Assembly (NCBI GenBank): GCA_038257845.1
Contig: JBBSQL010000002.1
Coordinates: 172,090-236,089 of the forward strand
Reading direction: 5' to 3'
Source of the DNA: JAFDXJ01 sp038257845
GTDB taxonomy: Bacteria > Bacteroidota > Bacteroidia > Chitinophagales > Chitinophagaceae
DNA length: 64,000 nucleotides
Made by a program: the position numbers and the translations under genes. Below the pieces are notes generated by a model, which saw only the letters and a program-made list of their open reading frames with translations, was not told where the DNA came from and made no database searches. Position 1 is the first letter of the stretch; each line of letters begins with the position of its first letter. Of this stretch, positions 34,567 through 44,172 are shown one piece after another.

Positions 34567-35791
34567 TGATATCATATTCTTTTAATTTCCTGTATAAAGT
34601 CCGCTCGCTGATTCCGAGGTCAAGTGAGGCATCTTTTCTTTTCCCCTTATGCTTGATCAATGCTTTTTCAATGAGCTCTTTTTCCTTTTCCATGATGTTC
34701 AGGGATTCTTCAATCACCTGGTGCTCATCCAGTTTTTTATCCTGCTGAAGGATTACAGGATGATTATTTTCCAGCAAACTTTCTCCGTTATTGTTTACTG
34801 AATGCGCATGGTATTCCTGCAATAAGGATTCATTGGTAAAATGTGCAGCATTCCCCGCCAGGGAAGGGTTTTTAAGTATTTCCAGGAACATTCTTTTCAA
34901 TTCGGTTACATCTTTTTTCATATCAAAAAAGAGCTTGTATAAAATTTCCCTTTCATTATTAAATTCTCCTGTATAGTTGGTTGATGCCAACACGGGCAGG
35001 CGGTTTTCATGTTTGGCCGGCAAGAATTTCAACATTTCCGCACGGGTAACAATTGGCGTTTTACTCAAAACAGAAAGTTGCTCTGCGATATTTTTTAACT
35101 CCCGGACATTGCCTGGCCAGGAATAATCGGTTAAGGAAATTTTGGCTTCATCATCTAATTGAATGGGCATAGTTTTATAACGTTCTGAAATATCCACTAC
35201 AAATTTTCTGAATAAAAGCGGGATGTCTTCCTTCCTGTCCCGGAGTGATGGTACCCTGATGGGAACTGTGCTAAGCCTGTAATAGAGGTCTTCCCGGAAT
35301 TTTCCATTTTGTGTAAAATCAAACAGGTCGCGGTTTGTAGCGGCAATCACACGCACATCTGTTTTTTGAACCTTGGATGAACCGACACGGAAAAATTCTC
35401 CTGTTTCCAAAACCCTCAAAAGCCGGGCTTGTGTGCCAATGGGCATTTCACCGATCTCATCCAAAAAAATTGTACCACCATTGACGGTTTCAAAATAACC
35501 TTTGCGGCTATCAACAGCGCCTGTGAAGGAACCTTTTTCATGGCCGAATAATTCTGAATCAATGGTTCCTTCAGGAATCGCGCCGCAATTGACTGCAATA
35601 AATGGATTGTGTTTTCTTGCAGACAAAGCATGGATGATCAGTGAAAAAGACTCTTTACCCACACCACTTTCACCCACAATCAAAACAGACAGGTCAGTTA
35701 CTGCAACCTGCATCGCTACATTCAATGCATGGTTCAGCGCAGGGGAGTTGCCAATGATTTCAAACCTGTTTTTGATGCCTTGTATATCCAT
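34559..35791 (-). CDS. Sigma-54-dependent transcriptional activator without receiver domain
   Basis: A 410-residue enhancer-binding protein: AAA+ domain with Walker A GESGVGKE (40-47), the sigma-54 contact loop GSFTGA (87-92; usual GAFTGA) and Walker B FLDEIGE, then a C-terminal Fis-type helix-turn-helix (about 378-410). There is no receiver, GAF or PAS sensor domain at the N-terminus: the AAA+ domain begins near residue 15. So it must be controlled by partner proteins or expression level. It is located in the miaB-lptE operon, 18 bp after miaB, linking RpoN-type control to envelope genes by position only. Confidence 0.88.
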   Translation of the reverse strand: MDIQGIKNRFEIIGNSPALNHALNVAMQVAVTDLSVLIVGESGVGKESFSLIIHALSARKHNPFIAVNCGAIPEGTIDSELFGHEKGSFTGAVDSRKGYFETVNGGTIFLDEIGEMPIGTQARLLRVLETGEFFRVGSSKVQKTDVRVIAATNRDLFDFTQNGKFREDLYYRLSTVPIRVPSLRDRKEDIPLLFRKFVVDISERYKTMPIQLDDEAKISLTDYSWPGNVRELKNIAEQLSVLSKTPIVTRAEMLKFLPAKHENRLPVLASTNYTGEFNNEREILYKLFFDMKKDVTELKRMFLEILKNPSLAGNAAHFTNESLLQEYHAHSVNNNGESLLENNHPVILQQDKKLDEHQVIEESLNIMEKEKELIEKALIKHKGKRKDASLDLGISERTLYRKLKEYDINE

Positions 35792-35809
35792 AAACGGTAC
35801 TGGTGTTTT

Positions 35810-37237
35810 TTATAAATTATTTTCTAACCTGCCCAGGAGTGTTGCTTTCGTACAACTCAATACTTTTACAAATGCATAATCTCCTTTTTGCAAAGCATTA
35901 TTTTCTTTGGGAAAAACAAGGACTTTATTTTGTGAATTTCTTCCCATCCATTCATCTTCATCTTTCTTGCTATCACCTTCAATTAAAACTTCAAAAGATT
36001 TTCCAATATCTTCCCGGTTACTCTGAAGGGAAAGTTTGTATTGCAAATCTACAATCTCAGTCAACCTTCTTTTTTTGATGTTTTCAGGCACATCATCAGT
36101 AAATCTTTTTGCCGCAAGTGTTCCGGGCCTTTCGCTATAAAAATACATATAGCTCATGTCATATTTACTGTATGACATAATATCCAGGGTTTCCTTGTGA
36201 TCGTCTTCTGTTTCACTGCAAAATCCTGCGATAATATCCGCACTGATGCCACAACCAGGAATTATTTTTTTGATCTCATCTACTTTGGCTTTATACCATT
36301 CTCTTGTATAAGTTCGGTTCATTAATTGCAAAATCCTGTTGCTTCCACTTTGCACGGGCAAATGAATGTACCTGCAAATATTTTCATATTTTGTCATGGC
36401 CACTAAAACATCACGTGTGATATCTTTGGGATGTGATGTGCTGAAACGCACGCGTAGTAATGGGCTTATGACCGCAACAAGTTCCAGTAGTTTTGCAAAA
36501 GTGATTGTTTCATTATTATCAGTATCAATATAATAATAACTATCCACATTTTGTCCGAGTAAAGTCACTTCACGGAAACCATTATGAAATAATTGCCGGG
36601 CTTCTTCGAGGATAGATTGAACCGGCCTGCTGCGTTCCCTGCCACGGGTGAAAGGCACTACACAAAAGCTGCACATATTATTGCATCCGCGCATGATGGA
36701 AATAAAAGCTGTAACGCCATTTCCATTCAAGCGAACAGGTGAAATATCCGCATATGTTTCTTCGCGGCTTAATAAAACATTGACAGACTTCTGGCCGGAA
36801 TCTGCTTCGGCAATAAGTGCCGGAAGGCTCCTGTACGCATCCGGGCCGGCTACAATATCCACGAGTTTTTCTTCTTCGAGTAATTTTGCTTTCAATCTTT
36901 CTGCCATGCATCCAAGCACACCGATCAGCATGCCTTTCCTGGTTTCTTTTACTTTTTTAAATTCGGTGAGTCTTTTACGGATCGTTTGTTCTGCTTTTTC
37001 ACGGATTGAACAGGTGTTTAAAAAAACAAGATCAGCATTTTCAAATTGGGTAGTTGCACTATAACCATTTGTTTGTAAAATAGATGCGACAATCTCGCTG
37101 TCGCTGAAATTCATCTGGCAACCATAACTTTCTATATAAAATTTTTTAGAACCTGGTATAGTTTCCACAATTGGTTGCCAGGCTTCTCCCTGCTTGTTTT
37201 CATCATGCCTTTTTAAATCTATGTCCAAAACTTCCAT
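35810..37237 (-). CDS. miaB: tRNA-2-methylthio-N6-dimethylallyladenosine synthase MiaB
   Basis: A 475-residue radical SAM methylthiotransferase that adds a methylthio group to i6A37 of tRNAs reading codons starting with U. The N-terminal UPF0004 domain carries Cys40, Cys76 and Cys110 (auxiliary cluster), and the radical SAM core has Cys185, Cys189 and Cys192 (GCNNMCSFC); the TRAM domain is at the C-terminus (about 405-470). First of a minus-strand run of miaB, sigma-54 activator, lptE-like, unknown, secG. Confidence 0.94.
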   Translation of the reverse strand: MEVLDIDLKRHDENKQGEAWQPIVETIPGSKKFYIESYGCQMNFSDSEIVASILQTNGYSATTQFENADLVFLNTCSIREKAEQTIRKRLTEFKKVKETRKGMLIGVLGCMAERLKAKLLEEEKLVDIVAGPDAYRSLPALIAEADSGQKSVNVLLSREETYADISPVRLNGNGVTAFISIMRGCNNMCSFCVVPFTRGRERSRPVQSILEEARQLFHNGFREVTLLGQNVDSYYYIDTDNNETITFAKLLELVAVISPLLRVRFSTSHPKDITRDVLVAMTKYENICRYIHLPVQSGSNRILQLMNRTYTREWYKAKVDEIKKIIPGCGISADIIAGFCSETEDDHKETLDIMSYSKYDMSYMYFYSERPGTLAAKRFTDDVPENIKKRRLTEIVDLQYKLSLQSNREDIGKSFEVLIEGDSKKDEDEWMGRNSQNKVLVFPKENNALQKGDYAFVKVLSCTKATLLGRLENNL

Positions 37238-37282
37238 TATGAATATTTAGCCCGCAAAAGTAATATAAAATGCCTGCTTTTG

Positions 37283-38149
37283 TCAGTTTGTCAGAATATT
37301 TGCAGTTGTTTTTATATTATCTATTAAACGCACCCCTTCAATAAAGGCTGCCACCAATATGATCACTTCTTTGTTTAAAGGAGCTTCATTTAAAATTTGT
37401 AAAGAATCAATAGCACACATTTCTAAATAATCCACCTTTTCAAAGCCATTATGTAAAAGCGTTTTGATAGATGCTTCTTTTAAAGCCGGCCAGTTATTTT
37501 GGGTTAATTGTGTTTTTATAAAGCAAAGCGTTTTAAAAATTGTGGCAGCTTTTATTTTCCCCTGATCCGATAAGCGCATATTCCTGCTGCTCAATGCAAG
37601 CCCTGATTCAGCTCTTGAAATTGGACAGGTATTTACTTTAATATCAATTTGCAGTAAATTAATTAATTTTTTCAACACCAAACATTGCTGGTAATCTTTT
37701 TCACCGAGGTATAAAGTTGTGGGTTGTACAATTTTGCATAATTTTTCCACCACTTCACACACGCCCTGGAAATGGCCGGGCCTGTGCAAACCTTCTAATA
37801 CTGCATCAAGGCCGTCAAGTTTAAAATCAATGCGGTCATGAAAATGAATCGTATTCATTTCCGGTAGTGAAGGCATAAACAAAATATCTGTATGTTTTTT
37901 TTCAAGCAATAAAATATCATTTTCCGAAGTAACCGGGTACTTGATAAAATCGGTTTTATTATTAAATTGAGATGGGTTAATAAAAATGCTGCACACAGAA
38001 ACATCATTTTCTTTCTTACTTATTTCCAATAAGGAAAGATGTCCTGCATGCAAGGCACCCATGGTTGGAACGAAGCCAATTTTTTTACCTTGACGCTGTA
38101 AATTCTGTAAGAATTTCTGAAGGCCGGCAATAGTTTTAAAAATGATCAT
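37283..38149 (-). CDS. panC: Pantoate-beta-alanine ligase
   Basis: A 288-residue pantothenate synthetase that condenses pantoate with beta-alanine using ATP. The HIGH-like nucleotide-binding motif PTMGALHAGH (28-37), the segment FINPSQFNN, YLGEKDYQQ and SSRNMRLS are all in place. It diverges from the glycogen-synthase-like gene 108 bp away and lies 45 bp upstream of miaB on the same strand, possibly with a shared transcript. No panB or panD is in the window. Confidence 0.94.
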   Translation of the reverse strand: MIIFKTIAGLQKFLQNLQRQGKKIGFVPTMGALHAGHLSLLEISKKENDVSVCSIFINPSQFNNKTDFIKYPVTSENDILLLEKKHTDILFMPSLPEMNTIHFHDRIDFKLDGLDAVLEGLHRPGHFQGVCEVVEKLCKIVQPTTLYLGEKDYQQCLVLKKLINLLQIDIKVNTCPISRAESGLALSSRNMRLSDQGKIKAATIFKTLCFIKTQLTQNNWPALKEASIKTLLHNGFEKVDYLEMCAIDSLQILNEAPLNKEVIILVAAFIEGVRLIDNIKTTANILTN

Positions 38150-38206
38150 TTATTTTATTTAACGATTCAATTAGTTTGGTTAAAATCTAATTAAGTTCAA
38201 TTTATG

Positions 38207-38214
38207 TAACTTTG
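38207..38214 (+). promoter_or_regulatory. Candidate -7 element upstream of the glycogen-synthase-like gene
   Basis: TAACTTTG is an exact TAnnTTTG match, 42 bp before ATG 38257. A TTTG lies 28 nt upstream (38175-38178), longer than the usual spacing. Confidence 0.4.
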
Positions 38215-38256
38215 CATTCATTCCGCCCGGATGATTTAGGAAAAAGAAATTAAAAT

Positions 38257-39075
38257 ATGGCTGCAAAGAAAAGAATTTTATACATAGCTACGGAGATGTC
38301 TCCATATCTTGAACTTACGGAATTTTCAGAAATCATAAACAGGCTCGCTATCAAAAGTCATGAAAATGGCCTTGAAGTGAGATGTATTATGCCCCGTTTT
38401 GGAAATATCAATGAGCGGCGTCACCGTCTGCATGAAGTGGTACGTCTGTCAGGCATAAATGTTTCCGTGGATGATGATGATATGCCGTTGCAAATAAAAG
38501 TGGCCTCATTGCCCAATGCACGTTTACAGGTTTATTTCCTGGATAATGAAGATCTTTTTAAACGCAAATTCGTTTTCCGTGATGAAGCTGAAAAGTGGTA
38601 TGATGACAATGATTTGCGGGCGATATTCTTTTGTAAAGGCGCTTTGGAAACGGTGAAAAAATTTGGCTGGCCCCCGGATATAATTCATTGCACTGGTTGG
38701 ATGACAGGCCTTATTCCTCTTTATTTAAAAACTGCTTATAACCGCGAACCTGTTTTTGCGCAGGGAAAAATTGTTTACACGATCAATCAAAATACTTTCA
38801 AAGAAAAACTCGGAAAAGATTTTGTGCGCAAAGCAAATATACATGCCAATATTTCTACTGCAAACCTCGAAGCTTTGGGTGATGGAAGTAATGTGGCCAT
38901 GTTTCGGGCCGGTGCACTTTTTTCAGATGCCATCACTTTTGGCGCCGATAAAATAGACAAGAAATTATTGGAAGAATTTTCAAAAATGAAAGGTAAAAAA
39001 ATACTCAATTTTAAAGGCCAGGAAAGTGATTTAACAGAGTATTTAGATTTGTATCATGATCTTGCGCCGAAGTAA
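38257..39075 (+). CDS. Stand-alone glycogen/starch-synthase-like N-terminal domain protein
   Basis: A 272-residue protein covering only the N-terminal Rossmann half of GT5 glycogen synthases (EMSPYLELTEFSEIINRLA, HCTGWMTGLIPLYLKTAY). The ADP-glucose-binding K-x-G-G motif at the N-terminus is not present: ELTEFSEII stands where KTGGLADV is expected. The whole C-terminal donor domain is missing. So it is probably not an active glycosyltransferase. The length, the lack of frameshift and the intact reading frame argue against a pseudogene. Divergent from panC; function unknown. Confidence 0.8.
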   Translation: MAAKKRILYIATEMSPYLELTEFSEIINRLAIKSHENGLEVRCIMPRFGNINERRHRLHEVVRLSGINVSVDDDDMPLQIKVASLPNARLQVYFLDNEDLFKRKFVFRDEAEKWYDDNDLRAIFFCKGALETVKKFGWPPDIIHCTGWMTGLIPLYLKTAYNREPVFAQGKIVYTINQNTFKEKLGKDFVRKANIHANISTANLEALGDGSNVAMFRAGALFSDAITFGADKIDKKLLEEFSKMKGKKILNFKGQESDLTEYLDLYHDLAPK

Positions 39076-39081
39076 AATTTC

Positions 39082-40572
39082 ATGAATTTTTTCCGCATAC
39101 GCAACCTATTTTTTCTTGTTTTTATTTGTTTTTTTTGCCTCCTTTCTGCATGCACCAAGATCGTTACAACGAACCTCGGAAATGGCCTCGCATCAGGGAT
39201 TGACGGCGTTAATACCAAGGATACCACGCTCGATGTTATGACAAAAAATGCCGGTGATAGTATCATCTCCGTTTCGATAGGTATTGATCATGTAATTGGG
39301 TATATGAACGACCCGATTTTCGGCAAAACTACAGCGAATATTAATGCCCAGTTCAAGCCCACTATTTACCCTGTTTTATTTGAACGCCCAAAAGATCAGC
39401 TTGTTTATGATTCGATGGTTTTGGTGCTCGGGTATCAAAGTTATACGGGCGATTCTACAAAAAATCTTGCCTTTAGGGTGTATGAAATTAAAAATGATTT
39501 TGATTTTAAAGACTCTTCCTACAACACCAATTTTGTTGTACCGCGTGAACAGGAAGTGACTGAAAATAATATGGCCAAATCTGTTGATATCAGGCAGGTG
39601 CGTGATAGCATTTATCCTTATAATGAAGCAGCAGTTGACCAGATCCGTATAAAATTAAGCGCTTCTTTTGGACAAAAGTTTTTAAATACATTTGATACGA
39701 CCAATGCGTATAAAAATGATTCTTTATTTAGTGCCGCATTCAAAGGTTTACAGGTAGCTGCCGAGCAAACTGGCAATGCCCTTATTCGCGTAAATTTATT
39801 AGATACCAATAGCAAGCTGGCATTATACTATCACTATACTGATACAAGTGGAAAAATAGATACTTCAGTCAGGTATTTCAGGCCGGGCACTTTTACATCA
39901 GCATCTACAAATTATATATCACGGGATCGTAGTTTACCTGCAGATATCGGGCGTTATTACCCGCCAAATGGTGACATACAGGATAGTTTGATTTATATAC
40001 AATCAGGTCCGGGAACGTATGCCACAATTAAAATTCCAGGTTTAAGTGGATTGCCAAATATTATTGTACATCGCGCGGAACTGATTATGGAACAGGTGGT
40101 GGATAATGTAACCAACTCGGATACTTTATATAATACACCCAATTTATTTTTGCTGGCAAAAAGTGATTCTACCTTTTGGTTTAATATTCCCGGTTTTGAA
40201 AATCCCGTAAATATTTATAACCCGACATCTGATGCTATATTTTCATCTACAGCAGGTGTATTGCTGAACTATCCTGATTTTGGAGGCATACCAAGAAATT
40301 CAATAGATCCGCTTACCGGCAAAACCATGTCCAGCTACAATTTCAGCCTGACACGGTATGTACAGGGTATCGTGACCAATCACAATCCCACATACACACT
40401 CATATTGTATTCACCATTCAATGAAGCGATACGTATAGCAGAACAGCAGCCAGTATACAGGACAATTGCTGCAACGCCCCTGAATTATCCAGGCATAGGA
40501 CGAGTCCGGCTTGGAGGTGGAAATAATACACAGTACAAGATGAAATTTCATATTGTGTATTCCGTACTTTAA
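39082..40572 (+). CDS. DUF4270 family lipoprotein
   Basis: A 496-residue exported lipoprotein with lipobox LSAC (Cys24) followed by a beta-rich domain. The segments DVMTKNAGDSIISVSIGIDHVIGYMNDPIFGKTTANI and VYDSMVLVLGYQSYTGDS are characteristic of DUF4270, a Bacteroidota family of unknown function likely on the cell surface. It starts 6 bp after the glycogen-synthase-like gene, so the two probably form one operon. Confidence 0.88.
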   Translation: MNFFRIRNLFFLVFICFFCLLSACTKIVTTNLGNGLASGIDGVNTKDTTLDVMTKNAGDSIISVSIGIDHVIGYMNDPIFGKTTANINAQFKPTIYPVLFERPKDQLVYDSMVLVLGYQSYTGDSTKNLAFRVYEIKNDFDFKDSSYNTNFVVPREQEVTENNMAKSVDIRQVRDSIYPYNEAAVDQIRIKLSASFGQKFLNTFDTTNAYKNDSLFSAAFKGLQVAAEQTGNALIRVNLLDTNSKLALYYHYTDTSGKIDTSVRYFRPGTFTSASTNYISRDRSLPADIGRYYPPNGDIQDSLIYIQSGPGTYATIKIPGLSGLPNIIVHRAELIMEQVVDNVTNSDTLYNTPNLFLLAKSDSTFWFNIPGFENPVNIYNPTSDAIFSSTAGVLLNYPDFGGIPRNSIDPLTGKTMSSYNFSLTRYVQGIVTNHNPTYTLILYSPFNEAIRIAEQQPVYRTIAATPLNYPGIGRVRLGGGNNTQYKMKFHIVYSVL

Positions 40573-40591
40573 ATTGTATTGTTGTAGCAAT

Positions 40592-40599
40592 TATCTTTG
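40592..40599 (+). promoter_or_regulatory. Candidate -7 element upstream of metK
   Basis: TATCTTTG (40592-40599) is an exact TAnnTTTG match 22 bp before ATG 40622, predicting a short leader. The nearest TTG is only 15 nt upstream, so the -33 element is not supported. No SAM riboswitch fits in this gap. Confidence 0.4.
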
Positions 40600-40621
40600 C
40601 AATTCTCTTTAAAAAAATTGT

Positions 40622-41875
40622 ATGCCTTATTTATTTACTTCAGAAAGTGTTTCTGAAGGACATCCTGATAAAGTTGCTGACCAGATCTCTGACGCACTTA
40701 TAGATAACTTCCTGGCTTTTGACCCGGAAAGTAAAGTTGCCTGTGAAACCTTAGTTACAACCGGTCAGGTAATACTCGCCGGTGAAGTGAAATCCAAAGC
40801 GTATCTCGATGTGCAGGAAATAGCACGCAGCGTGATCCGGAAAATTGGCTATACACGAAGTGAATATATGTTTGAGGCAAATAGCTGTGGTATTTTATCT
40901 GCGATTCATGAACAATCTCCGGACATCAACCAGGGCGTGGATAAAAAGAAAAAAGAAGAACAGGGCGCTGGCGACCAGGGAATGATGTTTGGATATGCCA
41001 CAAATGAAACAGATGATTATATGCCCCTGGCATTGGATCTTTCGCACACAATTTTAAAAGAACTCGCAGCATTGCGCCGCGAAAACAAACAAATCAAATA
41101 TTTAAGGCCTGATGCTAAAAGCCAGGTGACACTTGAGTACGATGACAATAATAAGCCCGTACGTATAGATGCAATTGTTATTTCCACGCAGCATGATGAT
41201 TTTGATACTGAAGAAAAAATGCTGGCAAAAATCAAAAAGGATATGATCAATATTTTAATTCCCAGGGTGAAATTAAAATATAAAAAATACGGAGATCTTT
41301 TCAATAAAAATATTAAATACCATATTAATCCAACAGGAAAATTTGTGATTGGCGGCCCACATGGAGATACAGGTGTAACTGGCAGGAAAATCATTGTGGA
41401 TACTTATGGCGGCAAAGGCGCACATGGAGGTGGCGCATTTAGTGGTAAAGACCCGAGTAAAGTGGATCGCAGTGCTGCTTATGCGACAAGGCATATTGCC
41501 AAGAACTTAGTAGCTGCAGGTGTTTGTGATGAAATCCTGGTACAGGTTTCTTATGCCATTGGCGTAGCAAAACCTACTTCTATTTATGTAAATACATACA
41601 ACACTTCAAAAGTAAAATTTTCTGACGCAGAGATCTCAAAAAAAGTGGAAGAATTATTTGATATGCGCCCATACTTTATTGAACAAAGATTGGCATTACG
41701 CAATCCGATTTATAGTGAAACAGCAGCCTATGGCCACATGGGCCGCAAACCGGAAATAGTAACAAAAGAATTTCACTCTCCGGAAGGAAAAGTCGTTCGA
41801 AAAAAAGTAGAGTTATTTACGTGGGAAAAATTGGATTATGTTCCAAAAGTGAAAAAAGCATTTTGTATAAAGTAA
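40622..41875 (+). CDS. metK: S-adenosylmethionine synthetase
   Basis: A 417-residue methionine adenosyltransferase making SAM from ATP and methionine. Conserved pieces are FTSESVSEGHPDKVADQISDA at the N-terminus (ATP site His), GDQGMMFGYA in the methionine loop, GPHGDTGVTGRK and GGGAFSGKDPSKVDRSAAY. The length is slightly longer than the 380-400 usual in bacteria because of an insert around residues 100-135. It supplies SAM for the many methyltransferases and radical SAM enzymes in this window. Convergent with the GT2 gene. Confidence 0.95.
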   Translation: MPYLFTSESVSEGHPDKVADQISDALIDNFLAFDPESKVACETLVTTGQVILAGEVKSKAYLDVQEIARSVIRKIGYTRSEYMFEANSCGILSAIHEQSPDINQGVDKKKKEEQGAGDQGMMFGYATNETDDYMPLALDLSHTILKELAALRRENKQIKYLRPDAKSQVTLEYDDNNKPVRIDAIVISTQHDDFDTEEKMLAKIKKDMINILIPRVKLKYKKYGDLFNKNIKYHINPTGKFVIGGPHGDTGVTGRKIIVDTYGGKGAHGGGAFSGKDPSKVDRSAAYATRHIAKNLVAAGVCDEILVQVSYAIGVAKPTSIYVNTYNTSKVKFSDAEISKKVEELFDMRPYFIEQRLALRNPIYSETAAYGHMGRKPEIVTKEFHSPEGKVVRKKVELFTWEKLDYVPKVKKAFCIK

Positions 41876-41916
41876 AATATTGCTTTTAAAATTTTCCGAG
41901 TGATTTTTTTAATTTT

Positions 41917-42657
41917 TTATAGATCGCTTAAATATTTATATTTTAGGTATGTATGATAAGCATCGTTTTTTGCAATGAGGAAGCCTTCCACTCCATCTAA
42001 AAAACCTAACCTGAAAATATAATTTCTTAAGAAAGAATACAACGGTGATAAATATTGTTTTATGTAATTATTTTTTTTACCGGAAGCTGCATAATTATCG
42101 GCTTTCATTTTAGCGTAAAAGTTATTTTTTTTTTCAAATTCCTGCCGGTTACTTACAGTGTAATGTAAAATGTAGCCTGGAATTTTTAATATTTTACATT
42201 TATCGGGCAGTATTAGTTTTTCATGCACTGCCGCATTATTCCACCGCACTTTATTGCGGTTAAATAATCTAATATGGCTGTCAAAACCCCATTCCCCAAA
42301 GCGGATCCATTTATTGCAAAAAAAATTTTTTCGCCGAATATCATAAACATCTTCCTGATTCATTAATTTAATATCCAAAAGTGATTTTTTTAATTTTACA
42401 TCAATTGCTTCATCGGCATCAAGGCTGAGTATCCAATCATTTTTTGCTACATCTATACCTTTATTTTTATTTGCACCATATCCATCCCAGCCTGTTTCAA
42501 TTATATGCGTGTTGAATTTATTGCATATTGCAATTGTATTATCCGTGCTGCCACTATCCACGATTACAACATCCGTAAAAAGCGGCTGCAGGCTTTGAAG
42601 GGTTTGCTCAATTATGTGTGCCTCATTTTTTGTAATAATGACAACCGAAATATTCAT
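41917..42657 (-). CDS. Glycosyltransferase family 2 (WaaE/KdtX-like)
   Basis: A 246-residue GT-A glycosyltransferase. The N-terminal Rossmann strand MNISVVIITKNEA, the SGSTDNT motif and the metal-binding LDADEAID are typical of the WaaE/KdtX branch that glucosylates lipopolysaccharide cores. ATG 42657 is preferred over 42672, which adds five unrelated residues. Divergent from the GT4 gene. Confidence 0.87.
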   Translation of the reverse strand: MNISVVIITKNEAHIIEQTLQSLQPLFTDVVIVDSGSTDNTIAICNKFNTHIIETGWDGYGANKNKGIDVAKNDWILSLDADEAIDVKLKKSLLDIKLMNQEDVYDIRRKNFFCNKWIRFGEWGFDSHIRLFNRNKVRWNNAAVHEKLILPDKCKILKIPGYILHYTVSNRQEFEKKNNFYAKMKADNYAASGKKNNYIKQYLSPLYSFLRNYIFRLGFLDGVEGFLIAKNDAYHTYLKYKYLSDL

Positions 42658-42840
42658 TGTACAAAGAAACAATAAACAAAAGGATTTTTTACCCTAACTT
42701 TAAAAAGGTTGATATTAATAAAAAGTATAAATAAGTAAGTACTATTTACAATTTTTATAAGTAAAAATGTCACTAATTTTTAAAATCATATTTAGCCTTT
42801 CAATTATTTTTTGATAGTATATATTTAAACTTTTGCAATA

Positions 42841-43887
42841 ATGAAAAGTGTGCTGATAGAAATGGAGAAATTAAAGAACCCGTACAGTGGGCTTGGTCAG
42901 TTTTGCTTTCACATTGGCAAACAATTTCAACATCTCAAACTAAAAAATTTAGAACTTGACTTTTATTTGCCATCAGATCAAAAAAATATCTTTGGTGATT
43001 CTTTCAATTATATTTCTCATACGCCATTGCACAAGTTGTTCCCTGTGAGCAGTAATAAATTTAATGTATGGCATTGCCTTCACCAGGATTCGCACTATTT
43101 TCCCACGAATAAAAACACCCGGCTTATTTTAACTATACATGATCTCAATTTTCTTGAAAAATATCAAGGTTTAAAACAAAAAAACAAGCTTAAAGACTTG
43201 CAAAAAAAAGTTAACCGTGCACAAGTGATTACTGTTATTTCAAAATTTACCGAAAGAATAGTTATGGAAAATTTAGAATTAAACAATACACCAGTGCATG
43301 TAATTTATAACGGCAATTCCCTGAAAATACCTGTTAACGAGAACTATTTAGGAGTTGAGAATTATGAAAATTATTTTTTTAGTATAGGAGTTATTTCCGC
43401 CAAAAAAAATTTCAAAGTGTTACTTCCATTGCTTCAGCATTTTGAAAATATGAAATTGATCATAGCCGGAAATAACACTTCCGAGTATGCAAAGGAGCTA
43501 ATTTCATTAGCTGAAAAAAGCAAGGTTGCTGACCGGCTGATCTTACCGGGGAATGTTTCAGAAAGTATAAAATATCAATTATATAAAAGTTGTAGAGCCT
43601 TTCTGTTTCCATCACTTTCGGAAGGATTTGGTTTACCAATTGTAGAAGCAATGAGCCTTGGAAAGCCTGTTTTTTTATCTAGCTTAACCAGCTTGCCAGA
43701 AATTGGCGGCATAGAAGCTTTTTATTGGAAAAATTTTGAACCTCAGCATATTGTTGAAGTGGTTGAAAACGGATTAATTGATTATTTTGCGGATATAGAA
43801 AAAAGGAATCGTATTATTCAATGGTCAAAACAATTCACCTGGCAAAGTGCTGCTAAAGCATATTTTGAATTGTATGAGAAAATTTAA
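42841..43887 (+). CDS. Glycosyltransferase family 1/4
   Basis: A 348-residue GT-B glycosyltransferase with MKSVLIEMEKLKNPYSGLGQFCFHIG at the start, the donor motif FSIGVISAKKNF and the E-x7-E site SEGFGLPIVEAMS. Its neighbour is a divergent WaaE-like GT2. Likely in LPS-core or surface-glycan assembly. A bidirectional terminator follows. Confidence 0.87.
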   Translation: MKSVLIEMEKLKNPYSGLGQFCFHIGKQFQHLKLKNLELDFYLPSDQKNIFGDSFNYISHTPLHKLFPVSSNKFNVWHCLHQDSHYFPTNKNTRLILTIHDLNFLEKYQGLKQKNKLKDLQKKVNRAQVITVISKFTERIVMENLELNNTPVHVIYNGNSLKIPVNENYLGVENYENYFFSIGVISAKKNFKVLLPLLQHFENMKLIIAGNNTSEYAKELISLAEKSKVADRLILPGNVSESIKYQLYKSCRAFLFPSLSEGFGLPIVEAMSLGKPVFLSSLTSLPEIGGIEAFYWKNFEPQHIVEVVENGLIDYFADIEKRNRIIQWSKQFTWQSAAKAYFELYEKI

Positions 43888-44114
43888 ACAGGTTTATAAA
43901 ATTTTAATATAAGACAAACATTATAATCCGTGAATATTTATTTTGGCAATGGAGTAAAGTTCAGGTAAAGTTATATCCACAAGTTTCAGCAAATCCACAT
44001 TTCAATAAAAGAAAATAATGGGATATTAAATCCACACCCCAAAATAAATATAATAGGGTAAATTAATTTTTGTATATTATCAATCACGCCCCAATTCGGA
44101 ATTTGCAAAAGACA

Positions 44115-44141
44115 AAAGCCCTGCAAAATTTGCAGGGCTTT
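44115..44141. terminator. Bidirectional intrinsic terminator
   Basis: Perfect 13-bp arms AAAGCCCTGCAAA and TTTGCAGGGCTTT around a central A. T-rich DNA lies on both sides (TTTCGTTT on the plus strand, TTTTGTC on the minus strand). It separates the convergent GT4 gene (ends 43887) and the type IX cargo gene (ends 44173). Confidence 0.85.
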
Positions 44142-44172
44142 CGTTTGATGTATTCTATAGACCCGGAAATGA

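Noticed and set aside
36648..37064. 138-codon plus-strand frame inside miaB
   Set aside because: Antisense shadow of the conserved MiaB core; composition is Ser/Phe-rich with no motif.
40573..40621. Possible SAM riboswitch upstream of metK
   Set aside because: The gap is only 49 bp and contains a -7 promoter element; there is no room for a folded aptamer.
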